From the NCBI RefSeq assembly GCF_001293465.1, contig NZ_JSYZ01000001.1:90717-154716 (forward strand): a DNA stretch of 64,000 nt, read 5' to 3'. The stretch is from Pseudomonas asplenii. GTDB lineage: Bacteria > Pseudomonadota > Gammaproteobacteria > Pseudomonadales > Pseudomonadaceae. The notes beneath the pieces were generated by a model. The model was given only the letters and a program-made list of their open reading frames with translations, made no database searches and was not told the DNA's origin. The position numbers were made by a program, and so were the translations under genes. Positions 10,328 through 19,607 of the stretch are shown piece after piece (the stretch's first letter is position 1; the number at the start of each line of letters is the position of its first letter).

Positions 10328-10792
10328 TCAGTGGGAAACGCGGCTGGTACCACCGACGGTGGAGATACGCACGCGCTCGCCGACACGGAAGATCTCGTTC
10401 GGCGCAACTTCCTGCACGTAGGCACGCAGGCTGCCGTCATCTTCACGTACGGTGATTTCCACGCCCTGGGTCTTGGTCAGGCCCTTTTCAGCCATGTTGC
10501 CCAGAACGCCACCGGCCACCGCACCGATCACCGCGGTGACGATACTGCCGCGGCCGCCACCGATGGCGCTGCCGCCAACACCACCGACGATCGCACCGGC
10601 ACCGGCACCGATTGGCGAGTTGGTGCCTTCGATCTGGACCGGACGCAGGGATTCGATGGTACCCAGGCGGATGGTCTGTACGCGACGGGCCTCATCACGG
10701 GAATAGGTATCGCCGGTCAGGCTGTTGGTGCAGCCACCGAGCAGCATGGCCATTGTGGAGAAGGAAGCAATCAGCAGAACAGACTTACGCAT
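10328..10792 (-). CDS. SlyB-like outer-membrane lipoprotein with glycine-zipper domain
   Basis: The 154-residue protein has a lipoprotein signal ending LLGGC (lipid-modified Cys at about residue 21). A glycine-zipper 2TM segment of GxxxG-type repeats follows (GAGAGAIVGGVGGSAIGGG at about residues 63-81, then GAVAGGVLGNMAEKG). A small C-terminal SH3-like part has EITVREDDGSLRAY. SlyB/Pcp-type lipoproteins are thought to stabilise the outer membrane, and in enterics slyB is PhoPQ-controlled. Regulation here is unknown. I use the ATG at 10790-10792, preceded by GGAG about 10 bases upstream. Confidence 0.87.
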   Translation of the reverse strand: MRKSVLLIASFSTMAMLLGGCTNSLTGDTYSRDEARRVQTIRLGTIESLRPVQIEGTNSPIGAGAGAIVGGVGGSAIGGGRGSIVTAVIGAVAGGVLGNMAEKGLTKTQGVEITVREDDGSLRAYVQEVAPNEIFRVGERVRISTVGGTSRVSH

Positions 10793-10968
10793 GGGAGGCA
10801 GCTCCAAAAGGACATTGTTCAATTAAACTCCGCGGCTTGACCTCTGTCACGACAGCCTGCGGATAAAATGGCTTTCATTCAGCGCCAGTACAGACTCGGC
10901 GCACATCAGAAACGGGCACAGGGTAGCGCGCTTTCAAAACGCCCGCCCCGCCTGCCACAAGGACCGTC

Positions 10969-11202
10969 ATGGATTACTTCATCATCGCCATCACCACTGC
11001 CGCCGGTTTGTATTTCCACGGGCGGCTGTATGTGAAAACCAGACGTTGGATGGATCGTGACCTCGCATTATCTCTTGCGGGAGACAACGAGGCACGAAAA
11101 AAGTTCATGCTGCAGCGTCTCGAGGATGCCAGGAAGCAGAAGGTCAAGCGGCGGGATCTGCAGCGTTGGCTGGAAGCCGCCGCTGCAGAGTTTCCGGGTT
11201 AG
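10969..11202 (+). CDS. Small membrane-anchored hypothetical protein
   Basis: I recognise no named family. The 77-residue protein has one N-terminal hydrophobic segment ([13 protein letters not shown]) followed by a strongly basic, helical tail ([10 protein letters not shown], then [20 protein letters not shown]). That suggests a single-pass protein with a cytoplasmic coiled or nucleic-acid/lipid-contacting tail. Its stop overlaps the pdxH stop by 4 bases (tail to tail). AAGGACCGTC before the ATG contains a ribosome site. Codon use is like its neighbours, so I think it is real. Confidence 0.7.
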   Translation: MDYFIIAITTAAGLYFHGRLYVKTRRWMDRDLALSLAGDNEARKKFMLQRLEDARKQKVKRRDLQRWLEAAAAEFPG

Positions 11203-11846
11203 GGAGCCAGGCGCGAACGCGTCCAGCCATTGCCCGCCAGGCGATAGTCGAGGCGGTCATGCAGGCGGCTGGCACGGCCCTGCCAGAACTCGATGCGTTC
11301 CGGCAGCAGGCGATAACCGCCCCAGTGCTCCGGACAATGCGGCTGGGTATCGCTGAACCGGGCCTGGGTGGCCTGAAGCAGGCCTTCCAGTTCCGCACGG
11401 TCGGCGATCACCCGGCTTTGCGGTGACGCCCAGGCCCCCAGGCGGCTACCCAGCGGGCGCACCTGGAAGTAGGCATCCGATTCCTCTGGCGAGACCTTGA
11501 CCACCCGCCCCTCGATCCGCACCTGGCGCTCCAGGGTCGGCCAGAAGAACGTCATGGCCGCGAACGGCCGCGCCGCCAGGTGCCGGCCCTTGTCGCTCTC
11601 GTAGTTGGTGAAGAAGGTAAAACCTTGTTCGTCCAGGCCCTTGAGCAACAGGATGCGGCAATGTGGCCGACCGTCCTCGTCGACGGTCGCCAGGGTCATG
11701 GCGTTGGCCTCCACCGGTGCCTGTTCGGTCTTCACCGCCTCGGCGAACCACTGGTGGAACAGCGCGAACGGCTCGGCCGGGGCCTGGGCCTCGGTGAGGC
11801 CATCGCGGGTGTAGTCGCGGCGCATATCGGCCAGGGCTTGGGTCAT
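11199..11846 (-). CDS. pdxH: PdxH, pyridoxine/pyridoxamine 5'-phosphate oxidase
   Basis: The 215-residue FMN-dependent enzyme oxidises pyridoxamine or pyridoxine 5'-phosphate to PLP. Visible family hallmarks are [10 protein letters not shown] near the N terminus, [18 protein letters not shown] for FMN binding, and [17 protein letters not shown]. The C-terminal signature is [15 protein letters not shown], ending RLAP. Length is standard. The gene runs toward the small membrane protein gene and shares 4 bases with its end. Confidence 0.97.
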   Translation of the reverse strand: MTQALADMRRDYTRDGLTEAQAPAEPFALFHQWFAEAVKTEQAPVEANAMTLATVDEDGRPHCRILLLKGLDEQGFTFFTNYESDKGRHLAARPFAAMTFFWPTLERQVRIEGRVVKVSPEESDAYFQVRPLGSRLGAWASPQSRVIADRAELEGLLQATQARFSDTQPHCPEHWGGYRLLPERIEFWQGRASRLHDRLDYRLAGNGWTRSRLAP

Positions 11847-11885
11847 GGCGCTTTCCTTTTCAATCCAGGATCGGTCGGTCGCGAA

Positions 11886-12953
11886 TCAGTTCTTGGCCGA
11901 GCTGTCGGCTGCCGCGTCTTTCTTCGCCACAGTCGCCTTGGCTGGCGCAGCTTTCTTGGCCGGAGCCTTTTTCGCCGGAGCCTTGGCCGGAGCTTTCTTG
12001 GCCGCGGCGGCCTTGCCCTTGGCGGCTGAAGCCGGTTTCTTGGCTGCCGGAGCCGCTGCCGCAGGCTTGACGTCCTGGGCGGCGACCATGGTCGCCGGCA
12101 CTGGAGCCGGAGCCGGGATGCTGTACTTGCTCAGCAAGGCCACCATAGTGTTCTGCGGAGTCAGGATGATTTCCATGCGACGGTTCAGCGCACGCCCTTC
12201 ATTGCTGTCGTTGGCCGCACGTGGCATCACCGAACCCATGCCGCGCAGGATCAGGCGATCACGCTGCAGGCCGCTGAGGCGGAAGATCGCCGCGATGGAC
12301 TGGGCACGTTGCTGGCTCAGGGACTGGGCAGCTTCGGTACCCAGGACGTTGTCACCATGGCCCAGCACCAGTACTGCGGTTTGCGGGTCGGACTCGACTG
12401 CCTTGGCAACCTTGGAGAACGGGCCAAGGGTGATGGGCAGCAGCATTTCCGGACGCTTGGGATTGTAGAAACCGTCGATCGGGGCCACCACCACCAGCAC
12501 GTTCTCGCGGCGTTCCAGCTTCAGCGAAGTGTCCTGGATAGCGGCGCGCAGACGCGGCTCATGGTCGTCGAGCCAGGCCTGGGTGATTTTCGGATCAGGC
12601 ATCGGCACGGCCTTGACCGGCGGCTGGTCGGCATCCTTGGCCTTGTTCGAGCCGCCAAACGGCCACCACCAGTGGGTTTCCGCAGGAGGCGTCGGGTTGG
12701 TCGCGGCAGCGACGGCAGTCGCCAGGGGCACCGGCTTCTCGTCAGCCTTGGCAGCGGCAGGTGCTGCGGCCTTGGCGTCCTTGGCCGCCGCGGGAGCGGG
12801 CGCGCCGGTCGAAGCCTGGGCAGCGTCCTTCTCGGCCACCTTGTCCGAAGAACCGAACGACCACCAGTGGCCGCCATCTGCATCTTGTAGAGTTTGTGCG
12901 CAACCGGTGATGGTCAGGCAAAGGGCCAGGGCGAGGGACTTGTTAGATGACAT
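11886..12953 (-). CDS. OmpA-family lipoprotein with histone-H1-like C-terminal tail
   Basis: The 355-residue protein has four parts. A lipoprotein signal ends LTITGC (Cys at about residue 18). An Ala-rich linker with two short similar WWSFGSSDK/WWPFGGSNK segments (about 30 and 96) follows. An OmpA/MotB-type peptidoglycan-binding domain covers about 150-285 and includes LGHGDNVLGTEAAQSLSQQRA, GMGSVMPRAANDSNEGRALNRRMEI. The last ~50 residues are a Lys/Ala/Pro tail of PAKKA-type repeats resembling AlgP or histone H1. A lipid anchor plus a peptidoglycan-binding domain suggests an envelope tether. The basic tail is odd for such a protein; see finding. Confidence 0.85.
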   Translation of the reverse strand: MSSNKSLALALCLTITGCAQTLQDADGGHWWSFGSSDKVAEKDAAQASTGAPAPAAAKDAKAAAPAAAKADEKPVPLATAVAAATNPTPPAETHWWWPFGGSNKAKDADQPPVKAVPMPDPKITQAWLDDHEPRLRAAIQDTSLKLERRENVLVVVAPIDGFYNPKRPEMLLPITLGPFSKVAKAVESDPQTAVLVLGHGDNVLGTEAAQSLSQQRAQSIAAIFRLSGLQRDRLILRGMGSVMPRAANDSNEGRALNRRMEIILTPQNTMVALLSKYSIPAPAPVPATMVAAQDVKPAAAAPAAKKPASAAKGKAAAAKKAPAKAPAKKAPAKKAAPAKATVAKKDAAADSSAKN

Positions 12954-13064
12954 TGGAGATCCACAAAATGAAGTAGTAGTTACAAGGGCCCTAGGGCCGT
13001 ATAAACAGACGTTTCGAAAGCAGAAAAGCCACAGGGTTCCGACCTGGGGCTTTGCGCACGCATT

Positions 13065-14210
13065 CTACAGACAGCCGGCCAGAATCCGTACCAGCTTCTG
13101 GGCCCGCGGGTCCATCAGAACGTACGGGCCCAGGGTGTTGGTGACGAAACCGAAGGCGACATCATGCTCCGGATCGGCAAAGCCGACCGAGCCCCCTGCC
13201 CCCGGATGCCCGAAAGCCCTGGCACCGAGGCCGAACGTGGCGTTGGCGACATCCGGCTGGTCCAGCATGCAGCCCAGGCCGAAACGGGTCTGGGTCAGCA
13301 GGGTCCGGTCCATGCCCAGGCTGTGTTCGCGCGTCAATTCGTCGAGCATTTCTCCTTCCAGCAGGCTGCCATCGAGCAGGCCGCTGTAGAAGCCGGCCAA
13401 GCTGCGCGCATTGCCGTGTCCATTGGCCGCCGGCTGCTGCATGCGCCGCCATTCCGGTTTGTTGGTGCTGGTCATGATAGACGGAGGGTTGGTGAATGCA
13501 CGAGTGGTCATCGCCGTCGGCTCGCGCATGGTCACCTGCAGCAGCCGCTGGGCCGCCGCATCACCGACATTGCCCTTGCCCCGGGCGATGTGCGCCACCC
13601 GGTGGAATTCCTCATCCGGCAGGCCGACATGGAAATCCAGCCCCAACGGACGCGCGATCCGCGCGGCGATGGACTCGCCCGGGCCGCGGCCGTCAGCCCG
13701 GCGCAACAGCTCGCCGATCAGCCAGCCATAGGTGATCGCCGCATAGCCGTGGCCGTCACCGGGCGTCCACCAGGGCGCCTCGGCGGCCAGCGCATCGACC
13801 ATCACCTGCCAGTCGTAGAGGGCTTCCGGTGCCAGCAGCTCGCGCAGGGCCGGCAGGCCGGCCTGATGGCAAAGCAGCTGGCGCAAGGTGATGTGCTCTT
13901 TCCCGGCGGCGGCGAACTCGGGCCAGTAACGGGCAACCGGCACGTCCAGCTGCAACTTGCCCTCGGCCACCAGTTGCAACGCAGCGACGGCGGTAAAGGT
14001 CTTGGTGCAGGAGAACAGGTTGGCAATGGTGTCACTGTGCCAAGCCTCGGCACCGTCCTTGTCGGCGGTGCCGGCCCAGAGATCGACCACGGTTTCCCCG
14101 CCGATCTGGATGCAGAGCGCGGCGCCGCGCTCCTGGGGATCGTCGAAGAGGGCCGCGAACGCCTCGCGAACCGCCTCGAATTGAAGCTCGAAATGACCCT
14201 GAATCTGCAC
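13065..14210 (-). CDS. EstB-type serine hydrolase (class C beta-lactamase fold)
   Basis: The 381-residue protein belongs to the beta-lactamase/esterase family (COG1680). The S-x-x-K nucleophile motif is LFSCTKTF, the Tyr motif is in AAITYGWLIGE, and the third active-site segment is FGHPGAGGSVGFADP. Such proteins are usually carboxylesterases rather than lactamases. There is no signal peptide, so it is likely cytoplasmic. I chose GTG at 14210 as it follows AAGG and gives the usual family length. An ATG at 14252 would add 14 residues without a ribosome site. It is transcribed toward the OmpA gene but separated by about 110 bases. Confidence 0.85.
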   Translation of the reverse strand: MQIQGHFELQFEAVREAFAALFDDPQERGAALCIQIGGETVVDLWAGTADKDGAEAWHSDTIANLFSCTKTFTAVAALQLVAEGKLQLDVPVARYWPEFAAAGKEHITLRQLLCHQAGLPALRELLAPEALYDWQVMVDALAAEAPWWTPGDGHGYAAITYGWLIGELLRRADGRGPGESIAARIARPLGLDFHVGLPDEEFHRVAHIARGKGNVGDAAAQRLLQVTMREPTAMTTRAFTNPPSIMTSTNKPEWRRMQQPAANGHGNARSLAGFYSGLLDGSLLEGEMLDELTREHSLGMDRTLLTQTRFGLGCMLDQPDVANATFGLGARAFGHPGAGGSVGFADPEHDVAFGFVTNTLGPYVLMDPRAQKLVRILAGCL

Positions 14211-14317
14211 CCTTGAATTCCCCCGGGCAAACGCCTGACAAAGTGCGTGCATTGTTCCAGCGATTGTCGGGTTTGGGAACAGACACGGGTCGAACGGTTC
14301 TCACACCCGTCCTGTAG

Positions 14318-14354
14318 GAAAAGACGCCACTGAGTCGGCCCAGGGCGTCTTTTC
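14318..14354. terminator. Bidirectional-looking terminator after the GH50-like gene
   Basis: GAAAAGACGCC at 14318-14328 pairs with GGCGTCTTTTC at 14344-14354. On the minus strand it ends the glycosidase transcript immediately after its stop codon. Confidence 0.8.
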
Positions 14355-14356
14355 GA

Positions 14357-16720
14357 TCAGTGGCCGTTGCCCGAGTGTCCGCCGGCATGCCCGGCGGCAC
14401 CCGAGCCGGCGCTGCCGGAGCGGCCCTTGCCGCCACTGTCGTCGTGGTCGATGCCCTTGGCCGCCTTCTGCTGGGCGTCGACCTTGGCTTTCTCCGCGGC
14501 CTTGCCCAGCAGCTCAATGGCCTGCAGGTTGCTCTTGCGCACGCTCTCGACGAAGCCCTGGAACGGCACGTCGGTGATACCCACCAACCCGAAGTGACCG
14601 TTTTCACCATCGAGCAGGCGACCGGTCACCGGCTGATCGAGATACTGGAACCAGTGCACACCGACGATGGACGGCTCGTTCACCGCCTGCCTGATGAAGT
14701 TGGCGTAGGCCGGACCACGATCCTCTTCCTTCGCCACCTCGGTCACCCCGCCCCAGAACGGGCCACGATCGCGTGAGCCGAAGTTGAATTCGGTGATCAG
14801 CACCGGCTTGTCCAGCGCCTTCAACTGGTCGAAGTCGTAGCCGTCGCGGGGTTGCAGGGTATAGAAGTTGAAGCTCAGCACATCGCAGTACTGGGCACAG
14901 GAGGCCACCGCCTCCGGTGTACTGACGGCAAAGCGTCCGCCCAGCAGCAGGTGGTTGGGGGCGTGCCACTTCAGCGAATCGGAGATGGTCTTGAAGTAGG
15001 TATCGGCAAAGACCTTCTGGAAATACTTGAGGTCAGCCTCGATTTCCGGGTGCTCCGGGTTCGGCAGCGGCGCCTCGAAGCCCGGGTCCTCCATCTGCTC
15101 CCAGGTCGGGATATCCACACCCCAGGCCTTCGACAGCCCCTGCTGGTTGCGATACTTGTCGCGCAACTGCTTGAGGAACGCACGTTTGGCAGCCACGTCG
15201 GTGGTCAGGCGCAAGGTGCCATAGGCCAGCGCATAGCGGGATTTCGGATCGTCGCCGGGACCGGCCCAGGCCAGCTCGTTGTCGGCGAAATAGCCCACCA
15301 GCCACGGGTCGTCGCGATGATCGCGGGCAGCGATGGCGACTGCACGCTCGGTCGCCATGGCAAAGCGCGGGTCGAACGGGTCGGGCATACCGCCCCACCA
15401 GTCGTTGCCGGTGCTGATGCTGGCGTAGTCACCGACGATCGACAGCGGCAGGGTGTAAGGCACGCGATCGTTCAGGCCCAGGGCCGGATCGCTCCAGTTG
15501 CCGATGGTGTTGAAACCCCAGGCCTGCAGTCGGTCCAGCGTGTGCGTCTGCCAGCGTTTGGCATCGAAACCTTCGGCGCACGGCGGCTCCGGCTCACCCT
15601 CCTTGGGCTGGACGCAAGGCTTGCCATAGGTACGTTGCAGGTTGGCACCATAGAAGTCGAACCAGCGTCCACGGTTGAATCCACGTCCGGCGTTGGAGGC
15701 CAGGGCGACGCTGTTATCGCCCTGGCCGTAGTAGGCGGCCAGGGGCTCGCCGTCCCTGGGCAGGTCACCGAACATCCATTCACGCCCCTCGACATAGGTC
15801 TGCTGGTCGCTGGCGCTGACCGTATTGACCCCGAGGGAATAGAACGGATGGCCTTCCGGCGTCACCAGGTACCAGCGCCCGTCATGCTTCTCGGTACGGA
15901 AAAAACCCGTGGCGTCGAAGCCCGGGCCCTTGGTCCAGCCACCGAACTTGTCCAGGCCGTTGCGTTCACGCTCGGCCAGCCAGCCCTTGAGCTGTTGACC
16001 CTCGCGATTGGCCGCACTCCTGAGTTGCTCATCGGACGTGACCTTCTCCGGCCACCTGGCGCGGTTCGACTGGCCGTAGCCATCGACCAGCGAGCTGTAG
16101 GCGGCCTTGATCACATCATCGCCGTTCTGCACGCCAAAGCGCTCCAGCAGGATGTTCTGCGCCACTTTCGGCTTGTCCATCGACAAGGTCACCGACACCA
16201 CCTGCTTGCGGTCCAGCTCACCGACGCTGCTGGCCAGCAGCACCCGCTGGCCATCCACGCTCAGGGGCATCGGTGGGCCGGCGCGCATGCCCTGGCTCAG
16301 CGGCGAAAAGGCCTGCAACGGCACCAGCAGGGTCTGTGCCGGGCCGGCCGGCAGGTCGACGCGACTGGTGAGGGTCTTGCCGTCGTTGCTCTGGATCGTC
16401 ACGTTGAGCGTCAGCGCCCAGTCCATCGCACTCTGGATGCGCAGGCTCATCACCCCGGACTGCGACCAGTCCCACGCACCGCTCTGGGGCGTCAGACGCA
16501 GACTCGGTTGCGCCGTCGGGGTGAAGGTGACGCGACGCAGCACCTCGCCCTCGGCTGTCTGTTCGGCGTTGGATTGCGGCAGATCCGTACCATTGGTCAC
16601 CACCTGCACCACATCGGCGGGGCGAACGAAGTTGAACAGGGTCTGCTGGCCCGCAGGCGCGGCCAGCAATGGCGCGGCAAACAGCAGAGCAAAAACGGTG
16701 GGCAGCGTACGGCGAATCAT
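14357..16720 (-). CDS. GH50-like (agarase-type) exported glycoside hydrolase
   Basis: The 787-residue protein has a Sec signal peptide (residues 1-20, ending LLAAPAG). A beta-sandwich, CBM-like region follows to about residue 210, then a TIM-barrel catalytic domain to about 740. The segments YFADNELAWAG (acid/base Glu) and ITEFNFGSRDRGPFWGG (nucleophile Glu) resemble the active-site strands of GH50 beta-agarases. The last 30 residues are Gly/Ser/His-rich. Agar is an unlikely substrate for a pseudomonad, so an exopolysaccharide or plant/algal galactan is possible; I cannot say which. The gene stands alone with its own terminator. Confidence 0.7.
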   Translation of the reverse strand: MIRRTLPTVFALLFAAPLLAAPAGQQTLFNFVRPADVVQVVTNGTDLPQSNAEQTAEGEVLRRVTFTPTAQPSLRLTPQSGAWDWSQSGVMSLRIQSAMDWALTLNVTIQSNDGKTLTSRVDLPAGPAQTLLVPLQAFSPLSQGMRAGPPMPLSVDGQRVLLASSVGELDRKQVVSVTLSMDKPKVAQNILLERFGVQNGDDVIKAAYSSLVDGYGQSNRARWPEKVTSDEQLRSAANREGQQLKGWLAERERNGLDKFGGWTKGPGFDATGFFRTEKHDGRWYLVTPEGHPFYSLGVNTVSASDQQTYVEGREWMFGDLPRDGEPLAAYYGQGDNSVALASNAGRGFNRGRWFDFYGANLQRTYGKPCVQPKEGEPEPPCAEGFDAKRWQTHTLDRLQAWGFNTIGNWSDPALGLNDRVPYTLPLSIVGDYASISTGNDWWGGMPDPFDPRFAMATERAVAIAARDHRDDPWLVGYFADNELAWAGPGDDPKSRYALAYGTLRLTTDVAAKRAFLKQLRDKYRNQQGLSKAWGVDIPTWEQMEDPGFEAPLPNPEHPEIEADLKYFQKVFADTYFKTISDSLKWHAPNHLLLGGRFAVSTPEAVASCAQYCDVLSFNFYTLQPRDGYDFDQLKALDKPVLITEFNFGSRDRGPFWGGVTEVAKEEDRGPAYANFIRQAVNEPSIVGVHWFQYLDQPVTGRLLDGENGHFGLVGITDVPFQGFVESVRKSNLQAIELLGKAAEKAKVDAQQKAAKGIDHDDSGGKGRSGSAGSGAAGHAGGHSGNGH

Positions 16721-16858
16721 TTGAATCCAGTTCTCCCTATCGGCCAGTCAACGGCCTGCGTGGCGCCGGGCTCTGCACGAAAGCGGCTGGGCAGTTTCGT
16801 GCGGCCCTCGAAAGCGCCCTCCATAGACAACGAAATAGGCGATTTAACCTACGTCACA

Positions 16859-19003
16859 TCAAGATATTTCACGCCGGAATGGTGGCAAGGCATTGAGGAT
16901 AGCCTTCCCGTAGCGCTGAGTGACCAGGCGCCGGTCGAGCAAGGTGATGATCCCCCGGTCCGCCTCGGTGCGCAGCAGCCGGCCACAGGCCTGCACCAGC
17001 TTGAGCGAGGCGTCCGGCACGGCGATCTCCATGAACGGATTGCCGCCACGGGCCTCGATCCACTCGGCCAGCGCCGCCTCGACCGGATCGTCCGGTACGG
17101 CGAAAGGAATCTTGGCGATCACCACGTGTTCGCAATAGGCACCGGGCAGGTCGACCCCCTCGGCGAAGCTCGCCAGGCCGAACAGCACGCTGGAATCGCC
17201 AGCGTCGACCCGCGCCTTGTGCTTGTTGAGGGTTTCCTGCTTGGACAGGTTGCCCTGGATGAACACCTGGCGGCGCCAGTCGCGATCCAGGCCGTCGAAC
17301 ACGTCCTGCATCTGCTTGCGCGAGGAAAACAGCACCAGCGAACCGCGGGAGCCTTCGACCAGTTCCGGCAGGTCGCGGATGATCGCCGCGGTATGGGCGG
17401 CGGCATCACGGGGGTCGGCCTTGAGATCCGGCACCCGCAGCACGCCGGCATCGGCATGATGGAACGGGCTCGGTACCACTGCCGTCACCGCGGTCTTCGG
17501 CAGGCCTGCACGCATGCGGAAACGATCGAAGGTGCCCAGGGCGGTCAGGGTCGCCGAGGTCACCAGGGCGCCGTAGGCCACGTTCCACAGGTTACGGCGC
17601 AGCATGTCCGCAGCCAGGATCGGGCTGGCATTGACCTCGATGTCGAACAGCGCACCGCTTTCGGCCAGGGTCAGCCAACGCGCCATCGGCGGATTGTCCT
17701 CGGGGTCCTCGGTGGTGAACGCGGTCCACAGTTCCCAGTTGCCCTGGGCGCGGGACAGCAGGCTGCCGAACAGCGGATACCATTCCTCGGCCTGGCTGCT
17801 GGTGATGCCGATGCTGACCTCGCCGTCCATGCCTTCCTTGAGCAGGTCGGTCAGGCGGGTGAACAGGTCGTTGAGACGGGCGAAGCCCTTCTTCAGCTCG
17901 ATGCCGATTTCCCGAAGGTGCTCGGGGATCACCCCACCGACAAAGCGATGGCGCGGCCGTTCGCGGCCCTCCATGTCCTCGCCGCTGCGGAAGTCGGCCA
18001 ACTGCTCGCAGGCGCTGAACATGAACTGCTGCTGGGTCTTGATCTCCCGCGCCAGCTCCGGGACCTGTTCGATCCACTTGCCCAGGTCACCCGGCAGCGG
18101 GTGCTGGGCCAGCAGCTTGGTCAGGTTCTTGGCAGTCTGTTCCAGCCAGTCGGCGGTCGAACGCAGGCGGGTGTAGTGGGCGAAATGGCCGATGGCCTTG
18201 TCCGGCAGGTGATGGCCTTCGTCGAACACGTACAGGGTGTCACGCGGGTCCGGCAGCACCGCGCCGCCGCCAAGGGCGAGGTCGGCCAGCACCATGTCGT
18301 GGTTGGTGACGATCACGTCGACCTTGCCCATGCCCTCGCGGGCCTTGTAGAAGGCGCACTGGCCGAAGTTCGGGCAGTGGCGGGTGGTGCACTGGCTGTG
18401 GTCGGTGGTCAGCCGCGCCCAGTCGGCGTCCTCCAGGGCGGTGGGCCAGCTGTCGCGGTCGCCGTCCCATTTGTTGCCGGCCAGTTTCTCGATCATGCTG
18501 GTGAACAGCTTCTGGCTGGCCTCATCGACCTCGATCTTGAAGCCTTCCTCCTCGAACAACTGGGCCGTGGCGGTTTGCGCATGGCCCTCCTGCAGCAGCA
18601 TGTCGAGCTTGGACAGGCACATGTAGCGCCCACGGCCCTTGGCCAGGGCGAAGCTGAAATTCAGCCCGCTGCTGCGCATCAGGTCCGGCAGGTCCTTGTA
18701 GACGATCTGTTCCTGCAGCGCGACGGTCGCGGTGGCGATCACCAGGCGCTTGCCGGCGGCCTTGGCGGTGGGGATCGCGGCCAGGCTGTAGGCGACGGTC
18801 TTGCCGGTACCGGTGCCGGCCTCGACCGCCACCACCGCCGGCTCGCCGTCGCGACGGCCTTCGGCGTCGGTGTCGATATCGCCGAGAACCTTCGCCACTT
18901 CGGCGATCATCAGCCGCTGGCCATAACGCGGCTTGAGGCTCTTGGCTTCGAGGAAACGCGAGTAGGCGCCCTGGATCGTGGTTTTGAGTTCGGTGCTGAT
19001 CAT
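16859..19003 (-). CDS. dinG: DinG, ATP-dependent DNA helicase
   Basis: The 714-residue XPD/Rad3-like superfamily 2 helicase unwinds DNA 5' to 3' and resolves R-loops and replication conflicts. Walker A is EAGTGTGKTVAY, and Walker B/DEAH is VFDEGHHLPD. The Fe-S cluster cysteines are seen as MCLSKLD and QCTTRHCPNFGQC. Motif VI is QACGRLLRTEADRG. I place the start at ATG 19001-19003 (MISTELKTTIQ), which matches the standard start. A 20-residue upstream extension is open but unlikely. It is divergent from the CopD-family gene with about 100 bases between. Confidence 0.96.
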   Translation of the reverse strand: MISTELKTTIQGAYSRFLEAKSLKPRYGQRLMIAEVAKVLGDIDTDAEGRRDGEPAVVAVEAGTGTGKTVAYSLAAIPTAKAAGKRLVIATATVALQEQIVYKDLPDLMRSSGLNFSFALAKGRGRYMCLSKLDMLLQEGHAQTATAQLFEEEGFKIEVDEASQKLFTSMIEKLAGNKWDGDRDSWPTALEDADWARLTTDHSQCTTRHCPNFGQCAFYKAREGMGKVDVIVTNHDMVLADLALGGGAVLPDPRDTLYVFDEGHHLPDKAIGHFAHYTRLRSTADWLEQTAKNLTKLLAQHPLPGDLGKWIEQVPELAREIKTQQQFMFSACEQLADFRSGEDMEGRERPRHRFVGGVIPEHLREIGIELKKGFARLNDLFTRLTDLLKEGMDGEVSIGITSSQAEEWYPLFGSLLSRAQGNWELWTAFTTEDPEDNPPMARWLTLAESGALFDIEVNASPILAADMLRRNLWNVAYGALVTSATLTALGTFDRFRMRAGLPKTAVTAVVPSPFHHADAGVLRVPDLKADPRDAAAHTAAIIRDLPELVEGSRGSLVLFSSRKQMQDVFDGLDRDWRRQVFIQGNLSKQETLNKHKARVDAGDSSVLFGLASFAEGVDLPGAYCEHVVIAKIPFAVPDDPVEAALAEWIEARGGNPFMEIAVPDASLKLVQACGRLLRTEADRGIITLLDRRLVTQRYGKAILNALPPFRREIS

Positions 19004-19101
19004 GATTCTTCGGGCGCGAAAAACGCTGGATAAATTTTCAGTGGTTCGAATGGCCGCTATCATACCCCGCTAATTCATCCCGCGCCGAACGGAGTGCCCG
19101 A

Positions 19102-19566
19102 ATGACCGTTTTTGCTCTCGCCTACACCTTGCATCTGCTGGCGGCCCTGATCTGGGTCGGCGGCATGTTCTTCGCCTGGATGGTCCTGCGCCCGGCGGCC
19201 ATGGCCGCACTGGAGGGGCCGGCCCGCCTGAAATTGTGGGTCCAGGTGTTTCAGCGGTTCTTCGTCTGGGTCTGGATCGCGGTGGCGGTTCTGCCGATCA
19301 GCGGGGTGGGCCTGCTGCAACTGCGCTTCAGCGGGTTCGAGACGGCGCCACGTTACGTGCAGATCATGATGGGGCTATACATCGTGATGTTGGCACTGTT
19401 TCTTCGTATCCAGTCGTTGCAGTTGCCGGAACTGCGCAAGGCGGTCGAAGCCGGGCAATGGGCCGAGGGAGCGGCGGTACTGGGAAGGATTCGGCGGCTG
19501 GTGGGCGTCAATCTGCTGATCGGCCTGGCGCTGGTGGCGATCGTCGCGGCGCGGCCGATGTTCTAG
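19102..19566 (+). CDS. CopD-family integral membrane protein
   Basis: The 154-residue protein has four membrane segments. It begins with the typical FALAYTLHLLAALIWVGGMFF, holding a His that could bind metal or heme, and ends with GVNLLIGLALVAIVAA. CopD-like proteins are linked to copper transport in some bacteria, but short stand-alone members are of unknown role. No copper genes are nearby. The ATG follows GGAG at a good distance. A GC-rich inverted repeat without a T-run (19577-19599) lies between this gene and the convergent collagen-like gene. Confidence 0.82.
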   Translation: MTVFALAYTLHLLAALIWVGGMFFAWMVLRPAAMAALEGPARLKLWVQVFQRFFVWVWIAVAVLPISGVGLLQLRFSGFETAPRYVQIMMGLYIVMLALFLRIQSLQLPELRKAVEAGQWAEGAAVLGRIRRLVGVNLLIGLALVAIVAARPMF

Positions 19567-19576
19567 ACGGGCTTGC

Positions 19577-19599
19577 AGGGGCGCCCGACCGGCGCCCCT
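19577..19599. repeat. GC-rich hairpin between convergent genes
   Basis: AGGGGCGCC at 19577-19585 pairs with GGCGCCCCT at 19591-19599. There is no T-run on either side, so terminator function is uncertain. Confidence 0.4.
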
Positions 19600-19607
19600 C
19601 AGGCGTC

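Noticed and set aside
14852..19033. A 1393-codon open frame on the plus strand opposite the glycosidase and dinG
   Set aside because: It is a codon-bias shadow: both minus-strand genes have clear motifs, and the frame's product is Arg/Gly/Gln/His-rich without domains.
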